From contig NZ_CP018082.1 of NCBI RefSeq assembly GCF_001886715.1, positions 5,394,001 through 5,458,000 of the forward strand: a DNA stretch of 64,000 nt, in the 5' to 3' direction. Source of the stretch: Nocardia mangyaensis. GTDB lineage: Bacteria; Actinomycetota; Actinomycetes; Mycobacteriales; Mycobacteriaceae. How positions within the stretch are numbered: position 1 is the stretch's first letter; each line of letters starts with the position of its first letter. The translations under genes were made by a program, and so were the position numbers. The notes under the pieces were generated by a model. It made no database searches, was not told the origin of the DNA, and worked only from the letters and a program-made list of their open reading frames with translations. Positions 28,584 to 37,050 of the stretch are shown one piece after another.

Positions 28584-28616
28584 TTGACATCTACGGTGTT
28601 CGTGAAAGCATTCACA
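28584..28616 (+). promoter_or_regulatory. whiB1 promoter with CRP-like site
   Basis: A TTGACA -35-like box at 28584-28589 is followed by CGTGA-AAGCAT-TCACA at 28601-28616, matching the CRP consensus TGTGA-N6-TCACA at 9 of 10 fixed positions. The site would cover the -10 region. In M. tuberculosis whiB1 is regulated by the CRP homologue Rv3676, so conservation is plausible. TSS not shown. Confidence 0.5.
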
Positions 28617-28706
28617 AGCAACCGTGCGGAAACATTCGAGTCGCACAAGTGAACGATCCACTAACCAGAGGCGCCCTTTGGGGTGCCCGCGCAAAGGAGC
28701 AGAGGA

Positions 28707-28961
28707 ATGGACTGGCGCCACAAGGCCATCTGTCGCGATGAGGACCCCGAACTGTTCTTCCCGGTGGGTAACAGTGGTCCTGCGCTCGCGCAGATTGCCG
28801 ATGCCAAGCTGGTCTGCGCCCGCTGCCCCGTCACTGCCGATTGCCTGTCGTGGGCCCTGAAGTCCGGACAGGATGCCGGTGTGTGGGGTGGAATGAGCGA
28901 AGACGAGCGTCGCGCGCTCAAGCGGCGTAACGCGCGCACCCGCACGCGTACCTCCGTCTAG
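28707..28961 (+). CDS. whiB1: Iron-sulfur transcription factor WhiB1
   Basis: 84 residues, nearly identical to mycobacterial WhiB1. Cysteines 9, 37, 40 and 46 (CRD, CARCPVTADC) hold a [4Fe-4S] cluster that senses nitric oxide; the GVWGG turn and basic C-terminal tail RRALKRRNARTRTR bind DNA, with SigA as the known partner in mycobacteria. ATG preceded by AAAGGAG. WhiB1 is essential in M. tuberculosis. Followed by a strong terminator. Confidence 0.97.
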   Translation: MDWRHKAICRDEDPELFFPVGNSGPALAQIADAKLVCARCPVTADCLSWALKSGQDAGVWGGMSEDERRALKRRNARTRTRTSV

Positions 28962-29018
28962 TTCGACGGAGTGGCGTTGCCGGGCCATCAGCCCCGGCCC
29001 GGTAACGCATGAAGTAAA

Positions 29019-29044
29019 AACCCGGCACCTCACGGTGCCGGGTT
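29019..29044. terminator. Rho-independent terminator after whiB1
   Basis: AACCCGGCACC-TCAC-GGTGCCGGGTT, perfect 11-bp stem, followed on the plus strand by TGTTGTTTT and preceded by AAAA, so it can also work for the convergent pdtaS gene. Confidence 0.9.
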
Positions 29045-29065
29045 TGTTGTTTTCTCCGGGGGAAT

Positions 29066-30580
29066 TCAGCGACTCGCGCGCCGCCCGAGCGGTACCCGCA
29101 GCACCGCGTCGGTACCCACATCGGCGCCGGGATGCAAGCCGATCGAACCGCCGAGTTCGGAGGTCACCAGCGTCCGCACGATCTGCAGGCCCAGCCGGTC
29201 GGAGCCCTCCAGACTGAAGCCGGCGGGCAGACCGCGGCCGTCGTCGCTGATGATCACGTCGAGCCAGCGGGCCGAGCGTTCCGAGCGAATCGTCACGGTA
29301 CCGTTCTGGCCCGCGTCGAAGGCGTGCTCGATCGCGTTCTGCACCAGTTCGGTCAGCACCATCACCAGCGGAGTCGCCCGCTCGGCGGAGAACACCCCGA
29401 GCGATCCGGCCCGGCGGACCGTGATCCGCGCGGTGTGTACCGTCGCCACGTCGGCCATGATCGGCAGCAACCGGTCGACGACCTCGTCGAGATCGACCTC
29501 TTCGTCCACCGACATCGACAGCATCTCGTGCACCGAGGCGATGGAGGTGACCCGGCGCACCGATTCGGTCAGCGCCACTTGGGCTTCCGGATTCTCGGTG
29601 CGCCGCGCCTGCAGGCGCAGCAGTGCCGCGACGGTCTGCAGATTGTTCTTCACCCGGTGGTGGATCTCGCGGATCGTCGCGTCCTTGCTCAGCAGCGCGC
29701 GGTCGCGCCGCTTCACCTCGGTGACGTCACGCACCAGCACCGCGGGTCCGGCCAGTTCGCCGCCCGGCCGCATCACCAGGGTGCGCAGCAGCACGGTCGC
29801 CCCGCGCGCCTCGACCTCCATGCGACGGCCGGTGCGCCCGGCGAGCGCGGCCTGGATGTCGGCCACCACTTCCTGGGCGTCGAACGGATCGGTGATCAGT
29901 GAGCGAGTGGTCACCGCTAGGTCCTGGCCGACCAGATCGGCCTGCATGCCCATCCGGTGATAGGCCGACAGGGCGTTCGGACTCGCGTAGACGACCAGAC
30001 CTTCGGTGTCGAGCCGGATGAAACCGTCGCCCGCGCGCGGGCTGGAATGGGTCGCCGCCCGGTCCTCGGGGGTGGGGAAACTGCCGTCGGCGATCATCTG
30101 GCACAGGTCGTCGGCGCAGGCGACGTAGGCCGTCTCCAGGGTGCTGCGCACCCGCGAGCGCGCCAGATCGGAGTCGCGGCTGAGCACCGCGATCACGTCG
30201 TCCCCGCAGCGCACCGGAATGGCCTCGCGCACCGCGTGCACCGGGCTCGGGTGGTAGACGGCGCTCACCTCGACCTCGGTGTCGGTGCGCACGGTGTTTC
30301 CGGTGAGCAGGGCGTCGAAGACCTGCGGGAAGTCCGTGCGCGAGGCGGTCGTGCCCACCTTGTCGTCGAGGTGCACGGTGGGTGCGGTCGTCGGGCGGAT
30401 CTGGGCGACGCAGACCACGTCGGCGCCGTTGGCGACCGGGCCCGCGCCCACCCACAGCAGCAGATCCGAGAAGGAGAGGTCGGCGAGCAACTGCCAATCG
30501 CCCACCACCCGTTGCAGGTGGTCCACGGCGGTGCCGGGAAGGTCGGTGTGTTCGGCGAGTAACTCGCTCAGTGTCGCCAC
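29066..30580 (-). CDS. pdtaS: Soluble sensor histidine kinase PdtaS
   Basis: 504-residue cytoplasmic kinase, orthologue of Rv3220c. A GAF-like domain (about 1-150), a PAS domain (about 190-290; FIRLDTEGLVVYASPNA), a HisKA_2 helix with EIHHRVKNNLQTV (phospho-His near 306) and an HATPase domain (VLTELVQNAIEHAF, DDGRGLPAG, LGLQIVRTL). The partner is the RNA-binding antiterminator PdtaR, encoded elsewhere. GTG start. The biotinyl carrier gene is immediately upstream on the same strand, 7 bp away. Confidence 0.93.
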   Translation of the reverse strand: MATLSELLAEHTDLPGTAVDHLQRVVGDWQLLADLSFSDLLLWVGAGPVANGADVVCVAQIRPTTAPTVHLDDKVGTTASRTDFPQVFDALLTGNTVRTDTEVEVSAVYHPSPVHAVREAIPVRCGDDVIAVLSRDSDLARSRVRSTLETAYVACADDLCQMIADGSFPTPEDRAATHSSPRAGDGFIRLDTEGLVVYASPNALSAYHRMGMQADLVGQDLAVTTRSLITDPFDAQEVVADIQAALAGRTGRRMEVEARGATVLLRTLVMRPGGELAGPAVLVRDVTEVKRRDRALLSKDATIREIHHRVKNNLQTVAALLRLQARRTENPEAQVALTESVRRVTSIASVHEMLSMSVDEEVDLDEVVDRLLPIMADVATVHTARITVRRAGSLGVFSAERATPLVMVLTELVQNAIEHAFDAGQNGTVTIRSERSARWLDVIISDDGRGLPAGFSLEGSDRLGLQIVRTLVTSELGGSIGLHPGADVGTDAVLRVPLGRRASR

Positions 30581-30587
30581 GTGCGTC

Positions 30588-30803
30588 TTACGCGATGGTG
30601 GCGATCAGGTCGCCCGCCTGCAGAACCTGACCCGGCGTCACGTCGATCGAGGTGATGTCGCCTTCGATCTCGGTGAGCACCGGGATCTCCATCTTCATCG
30701 ACTCGAGCAGCACCAGGGTCTGGTCGACCCGCACGTGCTGACCCACCGCGACCTCGACAGCGAGCACGGTCGAAACCATCTCCGCGCGCACTTCTTCAGG
30801 CAT
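30588..30803 (-). CDS. Biotin/lipoyl carrier protein (TB7.3-like)
   Basis: 71-residue carrier domain, equivalent to Rv3221c (biotinylated protein TB7.3). The biotinylation site is LESMKMEIPV (lysine near 37), within a single hammerhead fold. It presumably serves an acyl-CoA carboxylase. ATG at 30803. Shares the minus-strand operon with pdtaS downstream. Confidence 0.93.
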   Translation of the reverse strand: MPEEVRAEMVSTVLAVEVAVGQHVRVDQTLVLLESMKMEIPVLTEIEGDITSIDVTPGQVLQAGDLIATIA

Positions 30804-30952
30804 GACACCCCGTTCGTTAGTCGTTGGGCCACGCGCGCGGGCGCGGTGGCCGTATCCGCCGAAGCTACAGCCAACCACACGTGAAACAATGACTGTCGAT
30901 CAGATTGTGCTCCGCGCTCCGGCGGGGAGGACCCAGAGAAGGGAGCTACCGA

Positions 30953-31027
30953 ATGGGTAAGCGTGGACGTAAGAAGCGCAGCCGCAAGGGCAACGCAGCC
31001 AATCACGGCAAGCGGCCCAACGCCTGA
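30953..31027 (+). CDS. Ribosomal protein bL37 (24 residues)
   Basis: Tiny gene, easily missed. Product MGKRGRKKRSRKGNAANHGK-RPNA; this pattern (M-G/A-KRGRKKR...NHGKRPN) is the actinobacterial large-subunit protein bL37 seen in mycobacterial ribosome structures. GGGAG is eight bases before the ATG. Divergent from the carrier-protein gene, and followed 17 bases later by a perfect terminator, so it is a single-gene unit. Confidence 0.9.
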   Translation: MGKRGRKKRSRKGNAANHGKRPNA

Positions 31028-31043
31028 GCCAGGCTCGGAACGT

Positions 31044-31075
31044 GAGAAGGGGCACCCGTTCGGGTGCCCCTTCTC
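31044..31075. terminator. Bidirectional terminator after bL37
   Basis: GAGAAGGGGCACCCG / CGGGTGCCCCTTCTC, perfect 15-bp stem, between the bL37 stop and the convergent rshA stop at 31091. Confidence 0.85.
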
Positions 31076-31090
31076 TGCTGTCCGGGCGCC

Positions 31091-31369
31091 TCAGCCCTCG
31101 GTCGTCTCGATCCTGGTGACCGTGATGGTCCGGTGGATCTCGAGCTTCAGCCGCTCACGCAGGCCCTCGGGCGCGTGCTCACCACCACATTTGCGGCTGA
31201 GCAGGCCCTTGAGCTTCTCCTCGATCCCGTAGGCCTCGATGCAGGGACTGCAGTGGTCCATGTGTTGCTGCAGCCGCTCGCGGGTGGCCTGATCGCATTC
31301 GCCGTCGAGCATGAGCCACACATCCGCGAGTACAGCGGTGCAGTCCATCTCCAGATCGGGGTCGCTCAC
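31091..31369 (-). CDS. rshA: Zinc-binding anti-sigma factor RshA/RsrA
   Basis: 92-residue redox-sensing anti-sigma factor. Zinc motif His36-x3-Cys40-x2-Cys43 (HMDHCSPC) plus Cys10 and Cys25 make a ZAS domain that releases sigma under disulfide stress. GTG start at 31369 overlaps the sigma factor's TGA (GTGA), so it is translationally coupled to sigH as in mycobacteria and streptomycetes. Confidence 0.95.
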   Translation of the reverse strand: MSDPDLEMDCTAVLADVWLMLDGECDQATRERLQQHMDHCSPCIEAYGIEEKLKGLLSRKCGGEHAPEGLRERLKLEIHRTITVTRIETTEG

Positions 31370-32109
31370 TTGATAACCTCCTGGCGTTCCCCACGGTCGA
31401 ATCCACGTTCGCGCGCCACGTCGGCGAGCAAACCTTTGAGTTGCTTGCGGCCCCGGTGCAGCCGGGACATCACGGTACCGATCGGGGTGCCCATGATGTC
31501 GGCGATCTCCTTGTACGGGAAACCCTCGACATCGGCGTAGTACACCGCCATCCGGAATTCCTCCGGCAGCTGCTGCAGCGCGGACTTGATCTCGTCGTCG
31601 GGCAGGGCGTCGAGGGCCTCCACCTCGGCCGAGCGCAGACCGGTCGAGGTGTGCTCGGCGGTGGCGGCCAACTGCCAGTCGCTGATCTCCTCGGTCGGGT
31701 ACTGGGCGGGCTGACGCTGCTTCTTGCGGTAGGAGTTGATGTAGGTGTTGGTGAGGATCCGGTAGAGCCAGGCACGCAGGTTGGTGCCCTCTTTGAAGGA
31801 CTTGAACCCCTGGAACGCCTTGACATAGGTCTCCTGCACCAAGTCCTCGGCATCGGCCGGGTTCCTGGTCATCCGCAGGGCGGCGCCATAGAGCTGGTCG
31901 AGCATCGGGAGCGCGTCGCGCTCGAACCGTGCCGCCAGCTCGGCTTCGTCGACTTCCGAGCCGGACGCCTTTGTAGGCACCACGTCATCGTCGCTCGTCA
32001 CACCAATCCCTTCGATCGCCGTCGTAGCCGAATCTACCGGCACGACGGAATCGATCGGCAATCGCGCACCCCGAGCCGCGACGGGACGCTCATCGAGCAG
32101 CAATGCCAC
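31366..32109 (-). CDS. sigH: ECF sigma factor SigH/SigR
   Basis: 247 residues as written; region 2 near [32 protein letters not shown] and region 4 near [33 protein letters not shown] are highly similar to M. tuberculosis SigH, which is about 216 residues. The GTG at 32109 follows AGGAGA, but an in-frame GTG at 32001 would remove a 36-residue extension not found in SigH; both may be used, as with the long SigR form of Streptomyces. Controls thiol-oxidative and heat stress genes. Own promoter at 32169-32196. Confidence 0.95.
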   Translation of the reverse strand: MALLLDERPVAARGARLPIDSVVPVDSATTAIEGIGVTSDDDVVPTKASGSEVDEAELAARFERDALPMLDQLYGAALRMTRNPADAEDLVQETYVKAFQGFKSFKEGTNLRAWLYRILTNTYINSYRKKQRQPAQYPTEEISDWQLAATAEHTSTGLRSAEVEALDALPDDEIKSALQQLPEEFRMAVYYADVEGFPYKEIADIMGTPIGTVMSRLHRGRKQLKGLLADVARERGFDRGERQEVIK

Positions 32110-32168
32110 TGTCTCTCCTGACGTTGTGCGGCGGGGGCGCCGAAGGGGGCGGGCTTGTCCTTCGTGTG

Positions 32169-32196
32169 CAACAGAGACCCCCGCGCGGGTGTTCCC
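32169..32196 (-). promoter_or_regulatory. SigH/SigR-type promoter (autoregulation)
   Basis: On the minus strand GGGAAC, 18 bases, then GTTG, fitting the SigR/SigH consensus GGAAC-N18-19-GTT. It lies 60 bp before the first sigH start codon and directs transcription into sigH-rshA. Confidence 0.7.
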
Positions 32197-32252
32197 GGCT
32201 GGCGCCGAAAACTCGTTGCCGTCAGGGACCGGGGCGCCGTTAAGGTGACGCC

Positions 32253-32744
32253 ATGGTTGCCGCGTCCACTCCCGCGATCAAAGTCCTGACCGGTGCGGGA
32301 ATCGCGCATCGGGTGCACGCCTACGCCCACGACCCGCGTGCGCAGTCCTTCGGCGAGGAGGCCGTCGACGCGCTCGGTGCCGAGCTCGGAGTGCGGGCCG
32401 AGCAGATCTTCAAGACGCTGGTGATCGAACTGTCCACGGGGACACTGGCGGTCGCGGTGCTGCCGGTTCCGGCGAAGCTGTCGCTCAAGGCCGCCGCGGC
32501 CGCGCTCGGTGCGCCGAAGGCGAACATGGCCGACAAGACCAAGGCCGAACGCACGACCGGCTATGTGCTCGGCGGGGTGTCACCGCTCGGACAGCGCAAG
32601 ACCTTGCCGACCGTGATCGATGCCTCGGCACTGGACTGGGATCGGGTGCTGTGCAGTGCGGGCAAGCGCGGCCTCGAGATCGAGTTGGCCCCGGCAGAGC
32701 TGGTCCGGGCCACGGGCGCGGTCACCGCGCCGATCACCAGCTGA
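32253..32744 (+). CDS. ybaK: Cys-tRNA(Pro)/Pro-tRNA deacylase YbaK/EbsC
   Basis: 163-residue editing hydrolase that clears Cys-tRNA(Pro). YbaK features include FKTLVIEL (catalytic Lys near 51), a glycine-rich [14 protein letters not shown] and the final VTAPITS. Divergent from sigH, with the SigH promoter in between; in M. tuberculosis a YbaK-like gene also neighbours sigH. Confidence 0.92.
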   Translation: MVAASTPAIKVLTGAGIAHRVHAYAHDPRAQSFGEEAVDALGAELGVRAEQIFKTLVIELSTGTLAVAVLPVPAKLSLKAAAAALGAPKANMADKTKAERTTGYVLGGVSPLGQRKTLPTVIDASALDWDRVLCSAGKRGLEIELAPAELVRATGAVTAPITS

Positions 32745-32842
32745 GCACCACCCGCCCCATCCGTCACTCGCCTCGCTCCGAATGCCGTGGGACGCATTCC
32801 GCGCCCGGAACGACCCCATTCGACCCGAGGATGTAATGCGAG

Positions 32843-33136
32843 ATGTCCGCACGCCCCCGTCTGCGTACCGTTGTCGCCGCCGTGGCCACGGTGCTGGCCG
32901 TGACCGCCGGTCCGGCCGTGCTCTCCACCGCCGTCGCGACCGCCGTGCCGGGCGGATCGGAGTTCCCGTTCGACGAGAACGCCCCCGGCCGTGGCACCGA
33001 GCCGAAAACCGACGAGCGGGCCGAGCGGGCCGAGAAGTTCGGCGGCGGATTGGCCACCGAGCTCGTCGATCTGGGCGGCAATGTGCTCAAGTGCGGCCTG
33101 AGCATCGCGACCAAGACGGTCACCTGCCCACTGTGA
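32843..33136 (+). CDS. Small secreted protein, unknown
   Basis: 97 residues. N-terminal signal peptide (RPRLRTVVAAVATVLAVTAGPAVLSTAVA) then a short charged mature part with two cysteines (LKCGL, VTCPL) that could form one disulfide. No family recognised. Weak ribosome site; start ATG at 32843 best fits a signal peptide. Confidence 0.6.
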   Translation: MSARPRLRTVVAAVATVLAVTAGPAVLSTAVATAVPGGSEFPFDENAPGRGTEPKTDERAERAEKFGGGLATELVDLGGNVLKCGLSIATKTVTCPL

Positions 33137-33286
33137 CCTGACACCGCCGATTCGGGTGGAGCGACCGACGCCGCGCGGGTACCCTCGGGTTCCGCGCCAG
33201 GAACCGTGGGTCGCCGGTCCTGCTGTGAGCGCAGTCAAGCCTATACTTTGTGAACGTCAACACAGTATTGGCAGCAGGAGAGGTTG

Positions 33287-35203
33287 GTGAGTGGGCTGTC
33301 CCGCTATTCCCTCGGCGGTTCGACACGACTGTCCTGGCTCGATGCCCTGCCCTGGCTCGGCGAACATCGGTCCGGCCCACCACTGCTCGGCGAGGGTGAC
33401 CTGCTCGCCAGCGCGTGGATGACGACCGCCGCTGGCGAGTCGGTCCCCCCCGAGCACCTCGACGAGGTGTACCGCAGGTTGGCCACGGTGTTCGTCCACG
33501 ATCATCGCGAGCTCCCGCTGGCCACGGCCTTCCCATACGCCCCCGACCGCACCACCGACCTCGACCTCGGGGACCGCACCGACGCGGCCCTGCGCGCCGC
33601 GGGCGTCACCGAGCTGGCCGAGTTCACCGTGGCCCGGCTCGCGGACCTGCGCGGCGTCGGACCCGCGTCGATCACCGAGATCGTCACGGCGCTGATCCAG
33701 CGCAGCATCGAGACCGTGCCGGCGAACGCGCCCGCATTGGCCGAATTCGACCGGCTCTACGGCGAACTGGGCGAGCGCGACCGCTTCCTGCTGACCGCGC
33801 GCATTCTCACCGACAGCCGGACCACCCTGGCCGAATGCGGTACGGCACTCGGCATCTCGCGTGAGCGGGTGAACCAGCTCGACAACCGGTTGCGCGATCG
33901 CGTGCACGCGGCCTTCCATTCCTCGCGGTACCTGCGTGCCGCCGCCGATCGGCTGGCCGCCGCGGCGAAGCCGGTCGCGGTACTCGATCGGCTGGTCGCC
34001 GCCGTCCCCGAACTCGGTGCGCCGCTGGGCGATACGGGCATCACGCTGTGGTTCGCGCTCGCGCACCTGGACACCCGCTTCGACGTGGTCGACGGCTGGG
34101 TGGTCGCCGAGACGATGGACTCGGCCCGCGGCCGCGTGCGCGCCACGCTGACCGCGCTGGCCAGCGACGAGGGCCTGGTCTCGATCCCCACGATCGCCGC
34201 CGAACTCGACATCCCCGAGGCCGAGGCCGCGACCTGGCTGCAGTACGCGGGCTACCGCGTGCTCGACGGGCACGTGCTGGTCCGCTCGACCTCGGTACAC
34301 GACAACATCGCCGCCGTGCTCGCCCTCGCTGGTTCGCCGATGACGATCGATGACATCCACGCCGCGGTGGTCCCGGCCCGCTCGCTGTCGAGCGTGCGCA
34401 ACGCGATGGTCTCCGACGACCGGTTCGTCAAGACCGATCGCGCGCACTGGGCGCTGGCCCGCTGGGGCACCTCGCGCTATGTGCCGATCCATCGGCAGAT
34501 CGGCGAGGCGCTCGACGCCAGCGGCGGTCGCATCCCGGTCGAGGAGCTGGTCGCACGGCTCACCGGCGCGTTCGACGTCAAGGAGTTCAGCGTCCGCACC
34601 TACGCGGCCTCGGGCGAGTACATGACGATCGACGGGATCGTGACCCGCCGCCACCAGACCCAGCGCGCCCGGAAATCGCCGGCCAAGACCCGCAATCTCT
34701 ATCGCGAGGGCCCGGTGCTGCGGTTGCGCACCACGATCGTGGCCCCGCACGTGAAGGGTTCGGCGTTCAACCTGCCCGCGGCGCTGGCCGGACTCGTCGG
34801 GGCGGGCCCCAATCGGTCGGTCGAGTTGAGCAGCAGGCTGGGCCCGCAGTCGATTCTGTGGGTGGCGGTGCAGGCGCGCTCGGGCACCATCAAGCGATTC
34901 ATCGACCACCTCGGGCTCACCCCGGGTGACGAGGTCTTCCTCGAGTTCGCGCCCGAGGCGACCGAGCGTCCGCAGTTCGACGTGGTCCCTGTCGCCCCGA
35001 CCGTGCGGGGTGGCGCGCTGCGCCGGGTGCTGGCCGCGACCGGCCACAGCCGCGCCGCCGAACTCGGCGACGCCGAGCTGGCGCCCGCGCTGGCCGAGGC
35101 GCTGTGGCTACCGGCCGACGCCGAGATCGCGACCATCGCCACGACACTGCGCGCCCGCAAGGAGGACGCGCTCGCCGAGCTGCTCACCGCCGAGCGCGAC
35201 TGA
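33287..35203 (+). CDS. Large DNA-binding-like protein with HhH and sigma-region-4-like HTH
   Basis: About 638 residues. Near 115-135 a helix-hairpin-helix like the RNA polymerase alpha C-terminal domain (LADLRGVGPASITEIV); near 160-200 a sigma-70 region-4-like HTH (ERDRFLLTARIL...TLAECGTALGISRERVNQLDNRLRDRV). No sigma region 2 is visible, so it is not a sigma factor by itself. Middle and C-terminal parts look like further winged-helix units (IPTIAAELDIPEAEAATWLQYAGY, MTIDDIHAAVVPARSLSSVRNAM) and a basic segment RRHQTQRARKSPAK. GGAG is six bases before GTG 33287. I do not know its function; nucleic-acid binding is inferred. Confidence 0.7.
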   Translation: MSGLSRYSLGGSTRLSWLDALPWLGEHRSGPPLLGEGDLLASAWMTTAAGESVPPEHLDEVYRRLATVFVHDHRELPLATAFPYAPDRTTDLDLGDRTDAALRAAGVTELAEFTVARLADLRGVGPASITEIVTALIQRSIETVPANAPALAEFDRLYGELGERDRFLLTARILTDSRTTLAECGTALGISRERVNQLDNRLRDRVHAAFHSSRYLRAAADRLAAAAKPVAVLDRLVAAVPELGAPLGDTGITLWFALAHLDTRFDVVDGWVVAETMDSARGRVRATLTALASDEGLVSIPTIAAELDIPEAEAATWLQYAGYRVLDGHVLVRSTSVHDNIAAVLALAGSPMTIDDIHAAVVPARSLSSVRNAMVSDDRFVKTDRAHWALARWGTSRYVPIHRQIGEALDASGGRIPVEELVARLTGAFDVKEFSVRTYAASGEYMTIDGIVTRRHQTQRARKSPAKTRNLYREGPVLRLRTTIVAPHVKGSAFNLPAALAGLVGAGPNRSVELSSRLGPQSILWVAVQARSGTIKRFIDHLGLTPGDEVFLEFAPEATERPQFDVVPVAPTVRGGALRRVLAATGHSRAAELGDAELAPALAEALWLPADAEIATIATTLRARKEDALAELLTAERD

Positions 35204-35223
35204 GCGCTCGCGCAGCGGCTCGA

Positions 35224-36180
35224 TCAGTCCTGGTGCCGGCACGAGCACACCTGTGACCGGCGCGCCGAGCGGGCGGGCCGACTGCCGCGAAAAGCGGTGA
35301 CGCCGAGCCGGGTGCGGCTGTGCGGGGCCTCGGGCAGGACCACAGCAGGCATCGTCGGTGCGGCCGGGTCACCTGCCGAGGGCAGCACCAGGACCCGCAC
35401 CGTGTGCAGTGCGTGCGATCCGGCCGCGCGCAGTTCGGCCAGACCAGCTGCCGTGCACACCAGCACCGAGGCTTCGTCGTCGCCGAGTTGTTCGGCGACC
35501 TGGGCCGGGTCACTGCCCGGGTAGCGGCGCAGCGACAGGCAGGCGCCCGCCTGGACGGCCGCGAGCACGGCGACGACGGCGGCGCGAGTGGTGAGCGGCG
35601 CGGTCACCGCGACAACGTCCTCGGCGGTGATCGCGAGTTCGGCGCGCAGTTCACCGGCGCCGGCGGCCAGTCCCGCGCTGCCGACGGTGAGCGCGGCGGC
35701 GGCGCCGGACAGGCAGAAGGCGAATCCACCGGGCCCGGTCGACGGGGCCTGGCGGGGACGCCACAGGCGGATCAGGGTGTAGTCGTCGGCGACCGTCACC
35801 GCGGTGGCACCGGAGGTGGCGGGATCATCGGCGAGTTCGTCGACGAGGTGACCGTCACCGATGTGGCCGATCAGGTGATCGACCCGGGTGGCCAAGACGG
35901 TGCGCACGGCGTGTTCGACCGGTTCGAAGATGTCCAGCGGCACCGCGACGGCGCCGAGGTGTTCGACCGCGAGCATCACCAGCAGCGATTCGTACCCCGA
36001 GCCGATATAGATCGCGGCGCGCTGTCCGGGCCGCACTCCGGCGGCGGCGAGGTCGGCCGCGAGGAGCCCGACCGCTTCCCACAGCGTCGTGTAATCGTGC
36101 AGGCAATCGCCGTCGAGCACGGCTGCCCGATCGGCGTATGCCACCGCGGTCGACTCCACACACAGAGCTACACCTGACAT
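35224..36180 (-). CDS. Truncated, degenerate adenylating-enzyme-like (ANL) protein
   Basis: 318 residues corresponding only to the N-terminal subdomain of acyl-CoA/aryl-AMP ligases (YADRAAVLDGDCLHDYTTLWEAVGLL ... GVRPGQRAAIYIGSGYESLLVMLAVEHLGAVAVPLDI). Where the AMP loop YTSGTTGxPKG should be it reads FCLSGAAAALTVG, and the C-terminal lid domain is absent, so catalysis is unlikely. ATG at 36180. An IdeR-like box at 36246-36264 lies just upstream, tying it to the siderophore regulon; it may bind acyl-AMP or a carrier protein. Not a frameshift: the frame is clean. Confidence 0.7.
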   Translation of the reverse strand: MSGVALCVESTAVAYADRAAVLDGDCLHDYTTLWEAVGLLAADLAAAGVRPGQRAAIYIGSGYESLLVMLAVEHLGAVAVPLDIFEPVEHAVRTVLATRVDHLIGHIGDGHLVDELADDPATSGATAVTVADDYTLIRLWRPRQAPSTGPGGFAFCLSGAAAALTVGSAGLAAGAGELRAELAITAEDVVAVTAPLTTRAAVVAVLAAVQAGACLSLRRYPGSDPAQVAEQLGDDEASVLVCTAAGLAELRAAGSHALHTVRVLVLPSAGDPAAPTMPAVVLPEAPHSRTRLGVTAFRGSRPARSARRSQVCSCRHQD

Positions 36181-36245
36181 GCCCGCACACCTTCCGACAA
36201 CCGCCGAGCCCACGGAACGAGTTCCGCCTTCGGCCATACTGTCAC

Positions 36246-36264
36246 AAAGGAAAGGCAAACCTAA
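36246..36264 (-). promoter_or_regulatory. IdeR/DtxR-like iron box upstream of the ANL-like gene
   Basis: AAAGGAAAGGCAAACCTAA matches the IdeR consensus TTAGGTTAGGCTAACCTAA at 14 of 19 positions, with the right half almost perfect. 66-84 bp upstream of the start at 36180. Confidence 0.6.
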
Positions 36265-36342
36265 CTTTCAAGTCACCCTGTGTGGTAAGTCACACCCACT
36301 GTCGCCTCGTCAGCGATGGGAAGACCGCACGGGTGCATCGTC

Positions 36343-36990
36343 TCAGGCGACGCGCACCTCGCGCAATGCCAGCTCGAGCGCGTCGGAGGTGGTCACCACG
36401 CCACACCGGCGAGCCGCGTAGTCCATCGCCATGAGGTGTTCCTCGCGGCTGAAGTCGGCGGTGGCGTCGAGCACGACGAACGGGCGTATGTCGTTCATGA
36501 ACGCCTCGGCGGCGCTGAGCAGCACGCCCATGTGCGCGTAGACGCCGGTGACGATGAGCTGGTCGCGGTTGTAATGGCTGAGCAGCTCGCGCAGGTCGGT
36601 GCGCTGGAAGGCGGAGTAGCGCCATTTGGTCACCTGGATGTCGGAGGGCTGCGGCGCCAGTTCGGGCACCACCTCGGTGTCGACGCCCGTGGTCAGGCCG
36701 GTGCCCCAGAAGTCGGCGAGGATGCCACGCCGGGACGGGTGCTGATCGCCGGGCTGCATCGTGTAGACGACCGGAATGCCCGCCTCGGTGCACATTCGGC
36801 GGATGCGCGCGATATTGGCCAGCGCCGAGGAGATCGGCTCCTGGTCGCGCTCGTAGGCGTTGATGAAGTAGCGCTGCATATCATGGATCAGCAAAACGGC
36901 ACGACCCGGATCGATCGACCACGACACCCGGTTCTCGGCGACCTCCTCGGGCGCGGGAATCGAATACGGTGCGATCGGCGCAATGGCCAC
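36343..36990 (-). CDS. entB: Isochorismatase (EntB-type, without carrier domain)
   Basis: 215 residues hydrolysing isochorismate to 2,3-dihydro-2,3-dihydroxybenzoate. Close match to the E. coli EntB isochorismatase domain: [10 protein letters not shown] (catalytic Asp), [12 protein letters not shown] (catalytic Lys), [27 protein letters not shown] at 36990 was chosen because GGAG precedes it by six bases and the N-terminus then aligns with MAIPKLQAY of EntB. The aryl carrier domain usual at the C-terminus is missing; a free one is at 61125-61367. Same strand as the entA-like gene upstream. Confidence 0.93.
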   Translation of the reverse strand: MAIAPIAPYSIPAPEEVAENRVSWSIDPGRAVLLIHDMQRYFINAYERDQEPISSALANIARIRRMCTEAGIPVVYTMQPGDQHPSRRGILADFWGTGLTTGVDTEVVPELAPQPSDIQVTKWRYSAFQRTDLRELLSHYNRDQLIVTGVYAHMGVLLSAAEAFMNDIRPFVVLDATADFSREEHLMAMDYAARRCGVVTTSDALELALREVRVA

Positions 36991-37050
36991 AGTGGTCTCC
37001 AAGTCGAGTTCGGCAGAGCGGGATGTTCGAGAAGCGAGCGCGGGCGCGCC

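Noticed and set aside
33287..35203. Complete sigma-70 factor
   Set aside because: Only a region-4-like HTH is seen; regions 2 and 1.2 are absent and the protein is far longer.
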